A stretch of DNA of 64,000 bases from Pedobacter planticolens (GTDB taxonomy: Bacteria > Bacteroidota > Bacteroidia > Sphingobacteriales > Sphingobacteriaceae): NCBI RefSeq assembly GCF_014172375.1, contig NZ_WNXD01000002.1, forward strand, positions 310,001 to 374,000, written 5' to 3'. A program made the translations under genes and the position numbers. Below the pieces are notes generated by a model. That model saw nothing but the letters and a program-made list of their open reading frames with translations. It did no database searches and was not told the DNA's origin. This document shows positions 34,315 through 43,103 of this stretch, in pieces. Each line of letters starts with the position of its first letter. Position 1 is the stretch's first letter.

Positions 34315-35253
34315 ATGAAAATAGGTCTCGATATTATGGGCGGAGACTATGCTCCCAAAGCAATTGTTTTGGGAGCAATAGCAGCTCATCAATCCCTAGC
34401 TCCCGATCAGCATTTAGTGCTTATTGGAGATACTCAGCAGATTAAACCTCTACTTCAAGAGAACGGATTCAACCCCGATCACTTTGAATACGTACATACC
34501 GAAGAAGTTATTGGTATGGGCGAACATCCCACAAAGGCTATTCTTCAAAAGCCAAATTCAAGCATTTCTGTAGGCTTTCAACTATTAAAAGAAGGCAAAT
34601 TAGATTCATTCGCAAGTGCGGGAAACTCTGGTGCTATGCTAGTTGGCGCTGTATTTAGTGTAAAACCAATAGCAGGAATTTCTAGACCTTGCTTATGTAC
34701 CATTGTACCCAAATTAAAAGGTGGTACTGGATTATTATTAGATGTAGGCGCTAATGCAGATTGTAAGCCAGATAACTTAATGGATTTTGGTGTATTAGGC
34801 AGTTTGTATGCTGAAAATGTTATGCAAATCTCTAATCCAAAAGTAGCTTTAATGAATATTGGCGAAGAAGACGAGAAGGGTAACATGATTGCTTTATCTA
34901 GCCATCGATTAATGAAGGAAACTAAATTATTTAATTTTGTAGGAAACGTTGAAGGTCGAGATTTATTTAATGACAAAGCCGATGTAATTGTATGTGATGG
35001 TTTTACAGGAAATATAATGCTTAAATTAGCAGAATCATTCTATGTACTAACCATTAAAAAAGGATTAAAAGATGAGTTTTTTGATCGTTTTAATTACGAA
35101 AACTATGGTGGAAGTCCAGTTTTAGGAGTAAATGCACCAGTATTAATTGGTCATGGAATTTCTAGTCCTGAAGCGATAAAAAATATGATTTTCCAATCGA
35201 GAGATATGATTACATCTAACTTGGTCGGAAAAATACAAGCCGCATTCCAATAA
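34315..35253 (+). CDS. plsX: phosphate acyltransferase PlsX
   Basis: 312 aa. Makes acyl-phosphate from acyl-ACP for phospholipid synthesis. MKIGLDIMGGDYAPKAIVLGA at the N-terminus, the ASAGNSGAMLVGA motif (about 102-114) and VCDGFTGNIMLK (about 225). fabH follows 15 bp downstream, so both probably share one transcript. Confidence 0.97.
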   Translation: MKIGLDIMGGDYAPKAIVLGAIAAHQSLAPDQHLVLIGDTQQIKPLLQENGFNPDHFEYVHTEEVIGMGEHPTKAILQKPNSSISVGFQLLKEGKLDSFASAGNSGAMLVGAVFSVKPIAGISRPCLCTIVPKLKGGTGLLLDVGANADCKPDNLMDFGVLGSLYAENVMQISNPKVALMNIGEEDEKGNMIALSSHRLMKETKLFNFVGNVEGRDLFNDKADVIVCDGFTGNIMLKLAESFYVLTIKKGLKDEFFDRFNYENYGGSPVLGVNAPVLIGHGISSPEAIKNMIFQSRDMITSNLVGKIQAAFQ

Positions 35254-35268
35254 TTAAAATCAAATAAA

Positions 35269-36264
35269 ATGAACAAAATTCACGCTGCTATTACTGCCGT
35301 TCATGGTTACGTTCCAGATTACATAATGACAAATAAGGAACTGGAAACCATTGTTGAAACATCAGACGAATGGATTACATCAAGAACAGGCATTAAAGAG
35401 CGAAGAATATTAAAAGGAGAAGGTTTAGGCACATCTGATATGGCTGTTGAAGCAGTAAACGGATTACTTAAAAAGAGAGGAATTGGAGCAGAAGAAATTG
35501 AATTAATTATCTTTTGTACAACTACTCCAGATTACCCTTTTCCAGCCTCTGCAAATGTTTTAGCTGATAAAATAGGCGCAAAAAATGCTTGGGGATATGA
35601 TTTACAAGCAGCTTGCTCTGGTTTTATTTTCGGTTTATCAACCGGATCTCAATTTATAGAATCAGGTAAACACAAAAAAGTATTAGTTGTTGGTGGCGAT
35701 AAAATGTCATCTATTATCAATTACCAAGATCGTACTACTTGTATTATTTTTGGTGATGGTTGTGGTGCAGTATTATTAGAGCCAAATGAAGAAGGATTAG
35801 GTGTTCAGGATTCTATTTTACGCAGCGATGGTTCTGGAAGAAATTATTTAGGCCAAAAAGCTGGTGGTTCAGCTCGTCCTGCTACTGTAGAGACTGTTAC
35901 TAATAATGAGCATGTGGTTCATCAAGAAGGACCAGCGGTATTTAAATTTGCTGTTACTAACATGGCAGATGTTGCTGCAGAAATTATGGAGCGTAATAAC
36001 TTAACTTCTGATGATGTTGCATGGTTAGTTCCACATCAAGCAAACAAACGTATTATTGATGCAACTGCCTCAAGAATGGGCGTTAGCACAGATAAAGTAA
36101 TGATCAATATAGAACGTTACGGCAATACAACCAACGGTACAATTCCACTTTGTTTATGGGAATGGGAAAGTAAGCTTAAAAAAGGAGATAATCTTATTTT
36201 AGCCGCATTTGGCGGAGGTTTTACTTGGGGATCTGTATATTTAAAGTGGGCGTACAGCAGTTAA
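35269..36264 (+). CDS. fabH: 3-oxoacyl-ACP synthase III FabH
   Basis: 331 aa. Starts fatty acid synthesis by condensing acetyl-CoA (or a branched acyl-CoA) with malonyl-ACP. Active-site C116 in [11 protein letters not shown]256 in VPHQANKRI and the Asn of GNTTNGT. The fused branched-chain-type dehydrogenase E1 at 43104 could provide branched primers in this lineage. Confidence 0.97.
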   Translation: MNKIHAAITAVHGYVPDYIMTNKELETIVETSDEWITSRTGIKERRILKGEGLGTSDMAVEAVNGLLKKRGIGAEEIELIIFCTTTPDYPFPASANVLADKIGAKNAWGYDLQAACSGFIFGLSTGSQFIESGKHKKVLVVGGDKMSSIINYQDRTTCIIFGDGCGAVLLEPNEEGLGVQDSILRSDGSGRNYLGQKAGGSARPATVETVTNNEHVVHQEGPAVFKFAVTNMADVAAEIMERNNLTSDDVAWLVPHQANKRIIDATASRMGVSTDKVMINIERYGNTTNGTIPLCLWEWESKLKKGDNLILAAFGGGFTWGSVYLKWAYSS

Positions 36265-36265
36265 T

Positions 36266-36335
36266 TTGTTCATCAGTTCATTGGTCAAATAGCTCACAAA
36301 CAAGTGAACAAATGAACTATTGAACAAGTGAAAAA
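36266..36335. repeat. TTCA/TGAA word hairpin between fabH and accB
   Basis: GTTCATCAGTTCATT (36268-36282), identical to 31083-31097, is followed by complementary words; AGTTCATT (36275-36282) pairs with AATGAACT (36311-36318), and TTGTTCA with TGAACAA. No U-tract. Confidence 0.7.
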
Positions 36336-36402
36336 AACCAAAAAAAATAATAACTTAGTTAATTCATAAAGACACCAATTTTTTTAACATAACAACAAAA
36401 GA

Positions 36403-36870
36403 ATGGATATTAAACAAATTCAGGAACTCATTAAATTTGTTTCTCGGTCGGGGGTAAATGAAGTTGCTATTGAGCAAGAAAACTTCAAAATTACCATTAA
36501 AACTAACCAAGCGCCGGTTTATGTAAATGCGGCTTTACCTGCACCAGTTGCAGCACAACCAGCTCCAGCAGCAGTTCCTCAAGTTGCAGAAACGAAAGCA
36601 AGCACTCCAGCAGCTGAAGATACATCAAAATACATTACCGTAAAATCACCAATGATTGGTACTTTTTACCGTTCTTCTAGCCCTGATAAACCTTTATTTG
36701 TAAACGTTGGCGATGAAATTGCAGTTGGTAAAGTAGTTTGCATTATCGAAGCGATGAAATTATTTAACGAAATTGAAAGTGAAGTTTCTGGCCGTATTGT
36801 TAAAGTATTGGTAGATAATGCATCTCCAGTAGAATACGATCAACCATTATTCTTAGTAGAACCTATTTAA
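36403..36870 (+). CDS. accB: biotin carboxyl carrier protein AccB
   Basis: 155 aa. N-terminal helical part, an Ala/Pro-rich linker (about 45-75) and a C-terminal biotinyl domain with K119 in CIIEAMKLFNE. It carries the carboxyl group of acetyl-CoA carboxylase. accC follows 32 bp downstream. Confidence 0.97.
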   Translation: MDIKQIQELIKFVSRSGVNEVAIEQENFKITIKTNQAPVYVNAALPAPVAAQPAPAAVPQVAETKASTPAAEDTSKYITVKSPMIGTFYRSSSPDKPLFVNVGDEIAVGKVVCIIEAMKLFNEIESEVSGRIVKVLVDNASPVEYDQPLFLVEPI

Positions 36871-36902
36871 TTCATTAGCTCATCAGCTAATTATAAAAAA
36901 TT

Positions 36903-38243
36903 ATGTTTAAAAAAATATTAATTGCCAACAGGGGCGAAATCGCTTTGCGTATTATACGTACCTGTAAAGAAATGGGCATAAAAACGGTTGCTGTTTACTC
37001 TACCGCAGATAGAGAGAGTTTACACGTACGTTTTGCCGATGAGGCTGTTTGTATAGGTCCTCCTCCTAGTAAAGATTCTTATTTAAGTATTCCAAATATT
37101 ATATCAGCGGCAGAATTAACCAATGCCGATGCAATTCATCCTGGTTATGGTTTCTTGTCTGAAAACGCTAAGTTTTCTTCGGTTTGCCGCGATTACGGAA
37201 TTAAATTTATTGGTGCTACACCAGAGCAAATCAATGGCATGGGCGATAAAGCTTCTGCTAAAGAAACCATGAAAATTGCTGGTGTTCCAACTATTCCAGG
37301 TTCTGAAGGTTTATTGGAAAGCGTTAAAGAAGGTATTAAAATAGCCAATAAAATGGGCTATCCTGTAATTTTAAAAGCTACTGCCGGTGGTGGTGGTCGT
37401 GGGATGCGTATTGTTTGGAAAGATGAAGAATTTGAAAATGCTTGGGATAGCGCTCGTCAAGAATCCGGTGCTGCTTTTGGTAATGATGGTCTTTATTTAG
37501 AAAAATATATTGAAGATCCACGCCACATTGAAATTCAAGTTATTGGAGATCAATATGGCAAAGCTTGTCACTTATCGGAAAGAGATTGCTCTATTCAACG
37601 TCGTCACCAAAAACTAGTTGAAGAAGCGCCATCTCCATTTATGACTCCAGAATTACGTGAGAAAATGGGTGAAGCTGCTATTAAAGGTGCTTTAGCTGTT
37701 AATTATGAAGGTGCTGGAACAGTAGAGTTTTTGGTAGATAAACACCGTAATTTCTACTTCATGGAAATGAATACTCGTATCCAAGTAGAACATCCAGTAA
37801 CTGAAGAAGTAATTAACTTCGATTTAATAAAAGAGCAAATTAAAGTTGCTGCTGGCATCCCGATTTCTGGAAATAACTATGTACCAAACATGCATGCTAT
37901 CGAATGTCGTATCAATGCTGAAGATCCGTTCAATAATTTCAGACCATCACCAGGTAGAATAACAAATTTCCATTCTCCTGGAGGTCATGGTGTTCGTGTA
38001 GATACTCACGTTTATGCAGGTTATCAAATCCCTTCTAATTACGATTCGATGATTGCAAAGCTAATTTGCGTTGCACAAACTCGTGAAGAAGCGATTTGTA
38101 CAATGGAACGTGCATTAAGTGAATTTGTAATTGAAGGTGTAAAAACAACTATTCCTTTTCACTTACAATTGATGAAAGATCCTAACTTTAGAGCTGGTAA
38201 CTTTACCACTAAGTTTATGGAAACTTTCGAATTCTCAGAATAA
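36903..38243 (+). CDS. accC: acetyl-CoA carboxylase, biotin carboxylase AccC
   Basis: 446 aa ATP-grasp enzyme (E. coli 449). [18 protein letters not shown] at the start, [10 protein letters not shown], the ATP loop [10 protein letters not shown] (about 160-169), and [14 protein letters not shown] in the active site. Forms acetyl-CoA carboxylase with AccB; the AccA/AccD subunits lie elsewhere. A terminator ends the cluster. Confidence 0.97.
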   Translation: MFKKILIANRGEIALRIIRTCKEMGIKTVAVYSTADRESLHVRFADEAVCIGPPPSKDSYLSIPNIISAAELTNADAIHPGYGFLSENAKFSSVCRDYGIKFIGATPEQINGMGDKASAKETMKIAGVPTIPGSEGLLESVKEGIKIANKMGYPVILKATAGGGGRGMRIVWKDEEFENAWDSARQESGAAFGNDGLYLEKYIEDPRHIEIQVIGDQYGKACHLSERDCSIQRRHQKLVEEAPSPFMTPELREKMGEAAIKGALAVNYEGAGTVEFLVDKHRNFYFMEMNTRIQVEHPVTEEVINFDLIKEQIKVAAGIPISGNNYVPNMHAIECRINAEDPFNNFRPSPGRITNFHSPGGHGVRVDTHVYAGYQIPSNYDSMIAKLICVAQTREEAICTMERALSEFVIEGVKTTIPFHLQLMKDPNFRAGNFTTKFMETFEFSE

Positions 38244-38270
38244 TATAATCTTTTTATAGATTTAAATCGT

Positions 38271-38306
38271 AAATACCATTCTATTTCAAACAGAATGGTA
38301 TTTTTG
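38271..38306 (+). terminator. rho-independent terminator after accC
   Basis: AAATACCATTCT (38271-38282) pairs with AGAATGGTATTT (38292-38303), loop of nine, followed by TTG and T-rich sequence. Confidence 0.85.
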
Positions 38307-38323
38307 TTTACTAACTAATTTCA

Positions 38324-39205
38324 ATGAGCGAGAACAAAGCAAAGGATTTAATTGAATCCATAAAAAATAAAGGAAAAAGTTTAGAGGCAGAAATGTCCTT
38401 TTTTGATCACATTGATGTATTACGTAAACATTTACTGAGAGGTTTAGCTGTAGTTACTTTGTTAACCTGTGTGGCTTTTTATTACTCAGATTTTATTTGG
38501 AGTAAGATTATAATGGGGCCAAAAGACCCAACATTTTGGACTTATAGAATGGGATGCAAAATTGCAGCAATGTTCCCATCAGTTGCTCAAGATTTTTGTA
38601 TCACTAAAATTGATGCTAAAATTATCAATACTGAAATGTCTGGTCAGTTTACCTTACAAATGAGTTCTTGCGTAACTGCTGGATTAATTTTAGGTGTACC
38701 TTATCTTTTATTTGAAATTTGGTTGTTTATTAAACCTGCTTTATTGGATACCGAAAGAAGATCATCACAAGGGTTTGTTTTCTTTGCCTCTATATTATTT
38801 TTATTAGGTGTTTTATTTGGCTACTACTTTATAGCGCCTTGGTCTATCAACTTCTTAATTAATTTCACAGTTGATCCTAGCATTCAAAATACGTTTACTA
38901 TCGATTCATACCTTTCAACAGTACTCACTTTAACACTTGGAACTGGAATTATTTTCCAATTACCGGTTGTCATTTTTATCCTTTCTAAACTTGGCGTAAT
39001 GACGCCACAATTTATGAGGAAAAATAGAAGATATGCAGCCGTACTAATTTTGATAGTTGCAGCAGTAGTAACTCCTACAGCAGATCCTTTTACCATGATG
39101 ATTGTAGCCATGCCGCTATTTTTATTGTACGAATTAAGTATCATGATTTCAGCCAATATCCAAAAGAAAAAACAAAAAGCTGAAGCATTATTTTATAAAA
39201 ACTAA
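38324..39205 (+). CDS. tatC: Sec-independent translocase subunit TatC
   Basis: 293 aa with the six membrane segments of TatC. MSFFDHIDVLRKHLLRG near residue 25 is the conserved signal-binding N-terminus (E. coli HLIELRKRLLN), and the YLLFEIWLFIKPALLDTERR loop is the family marker. It has an insertion in the first periplasmic loop (about 65-105) compared with the 258-aa E. coli protein. tatA is not in the window. Confidence 0.95.
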   Translation: MSENKAKDLIESIKNKGKSLEAEMSFFDHIDVLRKHLLRGLAVVTLLTCVAFYYSDFIWSKIIMGPKDPTFWTYRMGCKIAAMFPSVAQDFCITKIDAKIINTEMSGQFTLQMSSCVTAGLILGVPYLLFEIWLFIKPALLDTERRSSQGFVFFASILFLLGVLFGYYFIAPWSINFLINFTVDPSIQNTFTIDSYLSTVLTLTLGTGIIFQLPVVIFILSKLGVMTPQFMRKNRRYAAVLILIVAAVVTPTADPFTMMIVAMPLFLLYELSIMISANIQKKKQKAEALFYKN

Positions 39206-39209
39206 CTCT

Positions 39210-39272
39210 GTCATTCAGAGCGAAGGGAAGAATCTCTAGATAAATAAAAAGATTCTTCGCTTCACTCTGAAT
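39210..39272. repeat. REP-like hairpin, diverged copy
   Basis: GTCATTCAGAGCGAAGG with an opposite arm ending ACTCTGAAT; same family as 16485-16557, but with mismatches in the stem. Confidence 0.8.
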
Positions 39273-39327
39273 AAAAAACATACATAAGCGCAACAAAAAA
39301 TTTACGCGTAAGCTGTATAATTCTAAT

Positions 39328-39335
39328 TAAATTTG
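39328..39335 (+). promoter_or_regulatory. rpiB -7 box abutting the start codon
   Basis: TAAATTTG ends three bases before the ATG at 39339. At the usual spacing transcription starts at or within the first codon. Confidence 0.45.
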
Positions 39336-39338
39336 AAA

Positions 39339-39779
39339 ATGCCCACAGAAGATAAATTAAGAATTGCTATTGGAGCAGATCATGCTGGCTTTGAGTATAA
39401 AGAAATCTTAAAAGATTATTTATCAGCCCACGAGCTAAAAGATTTTGGCACATACACTGCAGATTCTGTAGATTATGCCGATTTTGCCCATCCCGTAGCA
39501 TTGGCAGTAGAAAGCAAAGAGTTTGACTTTGGTATATTAATTTGTGGCAGCGCAAATGGAGTAGCCATCACCGCTAACAAACATCAGCAAATACGAGCGG
39601 CAATTTGTTGGGAAAATGAAATAGCAGCCTTAGCCAGACAACATAACGATGCCAACATTTTGTGTATCCCCGCTAGGTTTGTATCTACCGATTTGGCAAA
39701 AGAAATGGCTTCAACTTTTTTAAGTACAGCTTTTGAAGGTGGTAGACATGCAAAAAGAGTAGAAAAAATATCGTGCTAA
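39339..39779 (+). CDS. rpiB: ribose 5-phosphate isomerase B
   Basis: 146 aa RpiB/LacAB fold. IAIGADHAGFEYK at the N-terminus, ILICGSANGVAITANKH with the catalytic-type cysteine (about 67), and HNDANILCIPARF. Interconverts ribose 5-phosphate and ribulose 5-phosphate. A TTG two codons upstream is possible but less likely than the ATG. Confidence 0.94.
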   Translation: MPTEDKLRIAIGADHAGFEYKEILKDYLSAHELKDFGTYTADSVDYADFAHPVALAVESKEFDFGILICGSANGVAITANKHQQIRAAICWENEIAALARQHNDANILCIPARFVSTDLAKEMASTFLSTAFEGGRHAKRVEKISC

Positions 39780-39881
39780 AAATAACCTTGTAACTTATAA
39801 ACTGATGAAATGATTTGAATATACGAGACCAAATAAATCGTTGTTCCTATTAATTTCATGACCACAAATAATATAAAACTG

Positions 39882-41531
39882 ATGAAAAAAACACTTCTAT
39901 ACACCGGCTTTGCAGTAATGTTAAGCTTGAGTGCTACGGCTCAGAAAAATCCTGACGCTGTTAAATTTAGCGAAATCATAAATAAAGATAGAGCATACAG
40001 CCATCTTTCAGTGATCGCTTCTGATGAATATGAAGGCAGAGAAACTGGTAAAAAAGGTGCTTGGATGGCTGCAGAATACATCAAAAAGCAATTTCAAAGC
40101 TTTGGCTTAAAAGGCCCTGTAAAAGATGGAACTGACCCATATTTCCAAAAATTAGGCTATGCTTCAATTAGCCTTACTAAATCTGTTCTTGCCGTAAATG
40201 GTCAAACTAAAGAAAACCTTAAAGATTACTACATTACCCCTAGCGGTGTAAGCGCAGCAGGCTTCGATGTTAAAGCAACATCAATATTATTTGCTGGTTA
40301 TGGCATAAGTAAAGCTGATTTTAACGAATACGAAGGACAAAATGTAGCAGGTAAAGTAGTCATGATTTTCGCAACTGGAGATCCAACAGCAAAACCATCG
40401 TCTACGCCACAACAAGGCCGTCGTATGCCAGCTGGCCCAGGTAGTTTACAAGTAAAACTTAAATACTTGTTAGATAATAAAGCAGCTGGTGTTTTAGTAA
40501 TTGACCCAACTGTTGATAATCTTTCTCCTCAAAGAAAAGCCGTTTTGCAAAACAGTAATCCGTATTTAAAAACAGACGAAAGAATGAAAAATATGGCTGC
40601 TGCAACTGCATTACCAACAATAGCTATTGGTACAGCTGTGGCAAATCAAATTTTAGCTGCTGCAAACACTAATTTAGATGACCTTAAAAAGAAAATTACT
40701 GAAACTGTAAAACCCGCAACTGTTTCAATCAACATTCCTGTAGCATTTAGTGCTGCAAGTAAAGAAACTGATGTTAGAGCAGAAAACGTTTTAGGCTTTT
40801 TAGAAGGTTCTGATCCTAAATTAAAAAATGAAGTTTTAGTACTTACCGGTCATTACGATCACATTGGTTTAAACAATGATCCAAACGCTACAGATAAAGT
40901 TTACAACGGAGCTGATGATGATGGCTCTGGTACAACTGGTGTTTTATTAATGGCTGAAGCTTTTACTAAAGCAAAAAAAGCTGGTAAAGGTCCAAAAAGA
41001 AGTATTTTATTTATGACTGTAGTTGGCGAAGAAAAAGGATTATTGGGTTCTGAATGGTATGCTGAGCACCCAGTATTTCCTTTGGCAAACACCATTGCCG
41101 ATTTAAATACAGATATGATTGGCCGTATTGGCGAAGAATATTTAGGCAAAGCAGATAGCGCAAACTATGTATATTCTGTAGGCTCATCAATGTTAAGTAC
41201 AGAACTTGGTCAAATTCAAGAAAAAATAAACAACACTTACACTAACCTTAAATTGGATTTCAAATATGATGATCCAAAAGATACTGAAAGAATTTACTAC
41301 CGTTCAGATCACTATAACTTTGCTAAAAACAACATTCCAATCATTTTCTATTACGATGGTATGTTAGGTAAAGATTACCACGGATTAGGTGATGAAGTGA
41401 GCAAAATCAATTTCGATTTATTAGCAAAAAGAGCGCATTTAACGTATTACATCGCTTGGGAACTTGCAAATAGAGCAAACAGACCAGTTGTGGATAAAAA
41501 TCAAGACGGTTCGCCAAAAACAACCAACTAG
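39882..41531 (+). CDS. secreted M28 family metallopeptidase with PA domain
   Basis: 549 aa from the ATG at 39882, which starts a clean signal peptide (MKKTLLYTGFAVMLSLSATAQ). A protease-associated domain occupies about 120-280. Zinc-site motifs: H324 and D326 in GHYDHIG, GADDDGSG (344-351), EEKGLLGS, and a late SDHYNF. This is the leucyl/glutamyl aminopeptidase type that frees amino acids from peptides outside the cytoplasm. A terminator follows. Confidence 0.93.
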   Translation: MKKTLLYTGFAVMLSLSATAQKNPDAVKFSEIINKDRAYSHLSVIASDEYEGRETGKKGAWMAAEYIKKQFQSFGLKGPVKDGTDPYFQKLGYASISLTKSVLAVNGQTKENLKDYYITPSGVSAAGFDVKATSILFAGYGISKADFNEYEGQNVAGKVVMIFATGDPTAKPSSTPQQGRRMPAGPGSLQVKLKYLLDNKAAGVLVIDPTVDNLSPQRKAVLQNSNPYLKTDERMKNMAAATALPTIAIGTAVANQILAAANTNLDDLKKKITETVKPATVSINIPVAFSAASKETDVRAENVLGFLEGSDPKLKNEVLVLTGHYDHIGLNNDPNATDKVYNGADDDGSGTTGVLLMAEAFTKAKKAGKGPKRSILFMTVVGEEKGLLGSEWYAEHPVFPLANTIADLNTDMIGRIGEEYLGKADSANYVYSVGSSMLSTELGQIQEKINNTYTNLKLDFKYDDPKDTERIYYRSDHYNFAKNNIPIIFYYDGMLGKDYHGLGDEVSKINFDLLAKRAHLTYYIAWELANRANRPVVDKNQDGSPKTTN

Positions 41532-41552
41532 ATTTAGGCAAACAATAAATTT

Positions 41553-41587
41553 AAAGCCACAGATTAATTTCTGTGGCTTTCTTTTTT
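41553..41587 (+). terminator. rho-independent terminator after the M28 gene
   Basis: AAAGCCACAGA (41553-41563) pairs with TCTGTGGCTTT (41570-41580), loop TTAATT, then CTTTTTT. Stem sequence shared with the terminator at 28181. Confidence 0.92.
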
Positions 41588-41628
41588 ACATAAATATGCC
41601 AAGCCTAGTCCTTTCTTCGCTTTTAGCC

Positions 41629-41660
41629 TTTGGTCTTTTAGCTTTCTGCTTGTATATTTG
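41629..41660 (+). promoter_or_regulatory. promoter of the LutB-like gene
   Basis: TTTG (41629-41632), 20 bp, TATATTTG (41653-41660): exact consensus and spacing. The -7 box ends three bases before the ATG, so the mRNA should have no leader. Confidence 0.7.
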
Positions 41661-41663
41661 AAC

Positions 41664-43052
41664 ATGATCAATACTGCAGAAGAATTTTTGGTAAAAGCTG
41701 ATGAAAAGGCTTTCGACTTACCACATCGTAAAACCATTAACCATAACATTGGGAAATACAATACTGCAGTAGAACGAGGTCTTTCCAAATTCGAAAACTT
41801 AGAAGCTTCAAAGAAAAAAGCACATGTAGTAAAGTGGCGGGTGATGGAGAACTTAGATAAATTTCTGCCAGAATTCGAATCAAACTTTCAAAAACGAGGT
41901 GGTAAAGTAATTTGGGCAAATGATGTTGCCGAAGCTCAAAAAGAAATCCTAAACATCATTCAAAGAAATAACGGCAAAACCGTTATCAAATCTAAATCGA
42001 TGACTACCGAAGAAATTCACCTCAACGAATTTCTAGAAGAACATGATATCGAATCATTAGAAAGCGATCTTGGCGAATACATTGTACAACTCCTTGGTCA
42101 AAAACCTTATCACATTGTAACGCCTGCAATGCACTTAACCAAAGAGGAAATAGCTCAGCTTTTTCACGATAAATTTGGTACACCAGTAGATGCAACCCCA
42201 GAACAATTAACTCAAAAAGCAAGAGAATTATTAAGAGACAAATATCTTAAAGCTGATATCGGTATTTCTGGCGGAAACTTTCTAATTGCTGATACCGGTA
42301 GCATCGCCCTAACAGAAAATGAAGGCAATGCTCGCTTGTGCACTACTTTCCCTAAAATACACATCGCAATTGTGGGTATAGAGAAGGTAATTCCATCCAT
42401 CGCCGACCTTGATTTATTTTGGCCACTACTAGCAAGTCATGGTACCGGACAAAACTTAACAGTTTATAACACCATTCTTAGCGGACCAAAGCAAGCCAAT
42501 GAAACCGATGGTCCAGAAGAAATGTATGTTATCCTTTTAGATAACGGTCGCACCAATTTATTAGCTCAAAAAGACCAACGTCAAGCCCTATATTGCATTC
42601 GCTGCGGCGCATGTTTAAACGCCTGTCCAGTGTATAAAAATATTGGTGGCCATACGTATAACACAACTTATAGCGGACCAATTGGTTCCATTATCACTCC
42701 TCATTTTAAAGGGATGAAAGAATTTAAACATTTAAGCTACGCCTCTAGCCTATGCGGAAAATGTTCTGAAGTATGCCCAGTTAAAATAGATATTCATAAA
42801 ATGCTACTCTTAAACCGTAGAGATGCAGCTGCCGACCACGTAAATACCAAAGTCGAAGAAATTGGCTGGAAATTATGGAAAAAAGGAATGCAAAAACGTT
42901 CATTAATGGATATGGTAAGTGGCAAAATGAAAAATTTCCTCCTCAAAAAATTCTTTAAAAAGAGTTGGGGTAAATACCGTGATATGCCAGAAATAGCACC
43001 AAAATCTTTCTCCAAACAATGGGAAGAGAGGAAGAGTAGTCCTGAGTCATAA
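41664..43052 (+). CDS. LutB-like iron-sulfur protein (lactate utilization type)
   Basis: 462 aa from the ATG at 41664; a TTG two codons earlier is inside the promoter. LutB/YkgF architecture: an LUD domain (about 60-300) followed by two 4Fe-4S motifs, C311-x2-C314-x2-C317-x3-C321 (CIRCGACLNACP) and CGKCSEVCP. In LutABC it is the electron-transfer subunit of L-lactate oxidation; LutA and LutC are not adjacent. The E1 gene follows 51 bp downstream. Confidence 0.92.
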   Translation: MINTAEEFLVKADEKAFDLPHRKTINHNIGKYNTAVERGLSKFENLEASKKKAHVVKWRVMENLDKFLPEFESNFQKRGGKVIWANDVAEAQKEILNIIQRNNGKTVIKSKSMTTEEIHLNEFLEEHDIESLESDLGEYIVQLLGQKPYHIVTPAMHLTKEEIAQLFHDKFGTPVDATPEQLTQKARELLRDKYLKADIGISGGNFLIADTGSIALTENEGNARLCTTFPKIHIAIVGIEKVIPSIADLDLFWPLLASHGTGQNLTVYNTILSGPKQANETDGPEEMYVILLDNGRTNLLAQKDQRQALYCIRCGACLNACPVYKNIGGHTYNTTYSGPIGSIITPHFKGMKEFKHLSYASSLCGKCSEVCPVKIDIHKMLLLNRRDAAADHVNTKVEEIGWKLWKKGMQKRSLMDMVSGKMKNFLLKKFFKKSWGKYRDMPEIAPKSFSKQWEERKSSPES

Positions 43053-43103
43053 GTCCGAAGTCTTACCTCAATCCAAATACTAGATACCAATTACCAACCA
43101 AAT

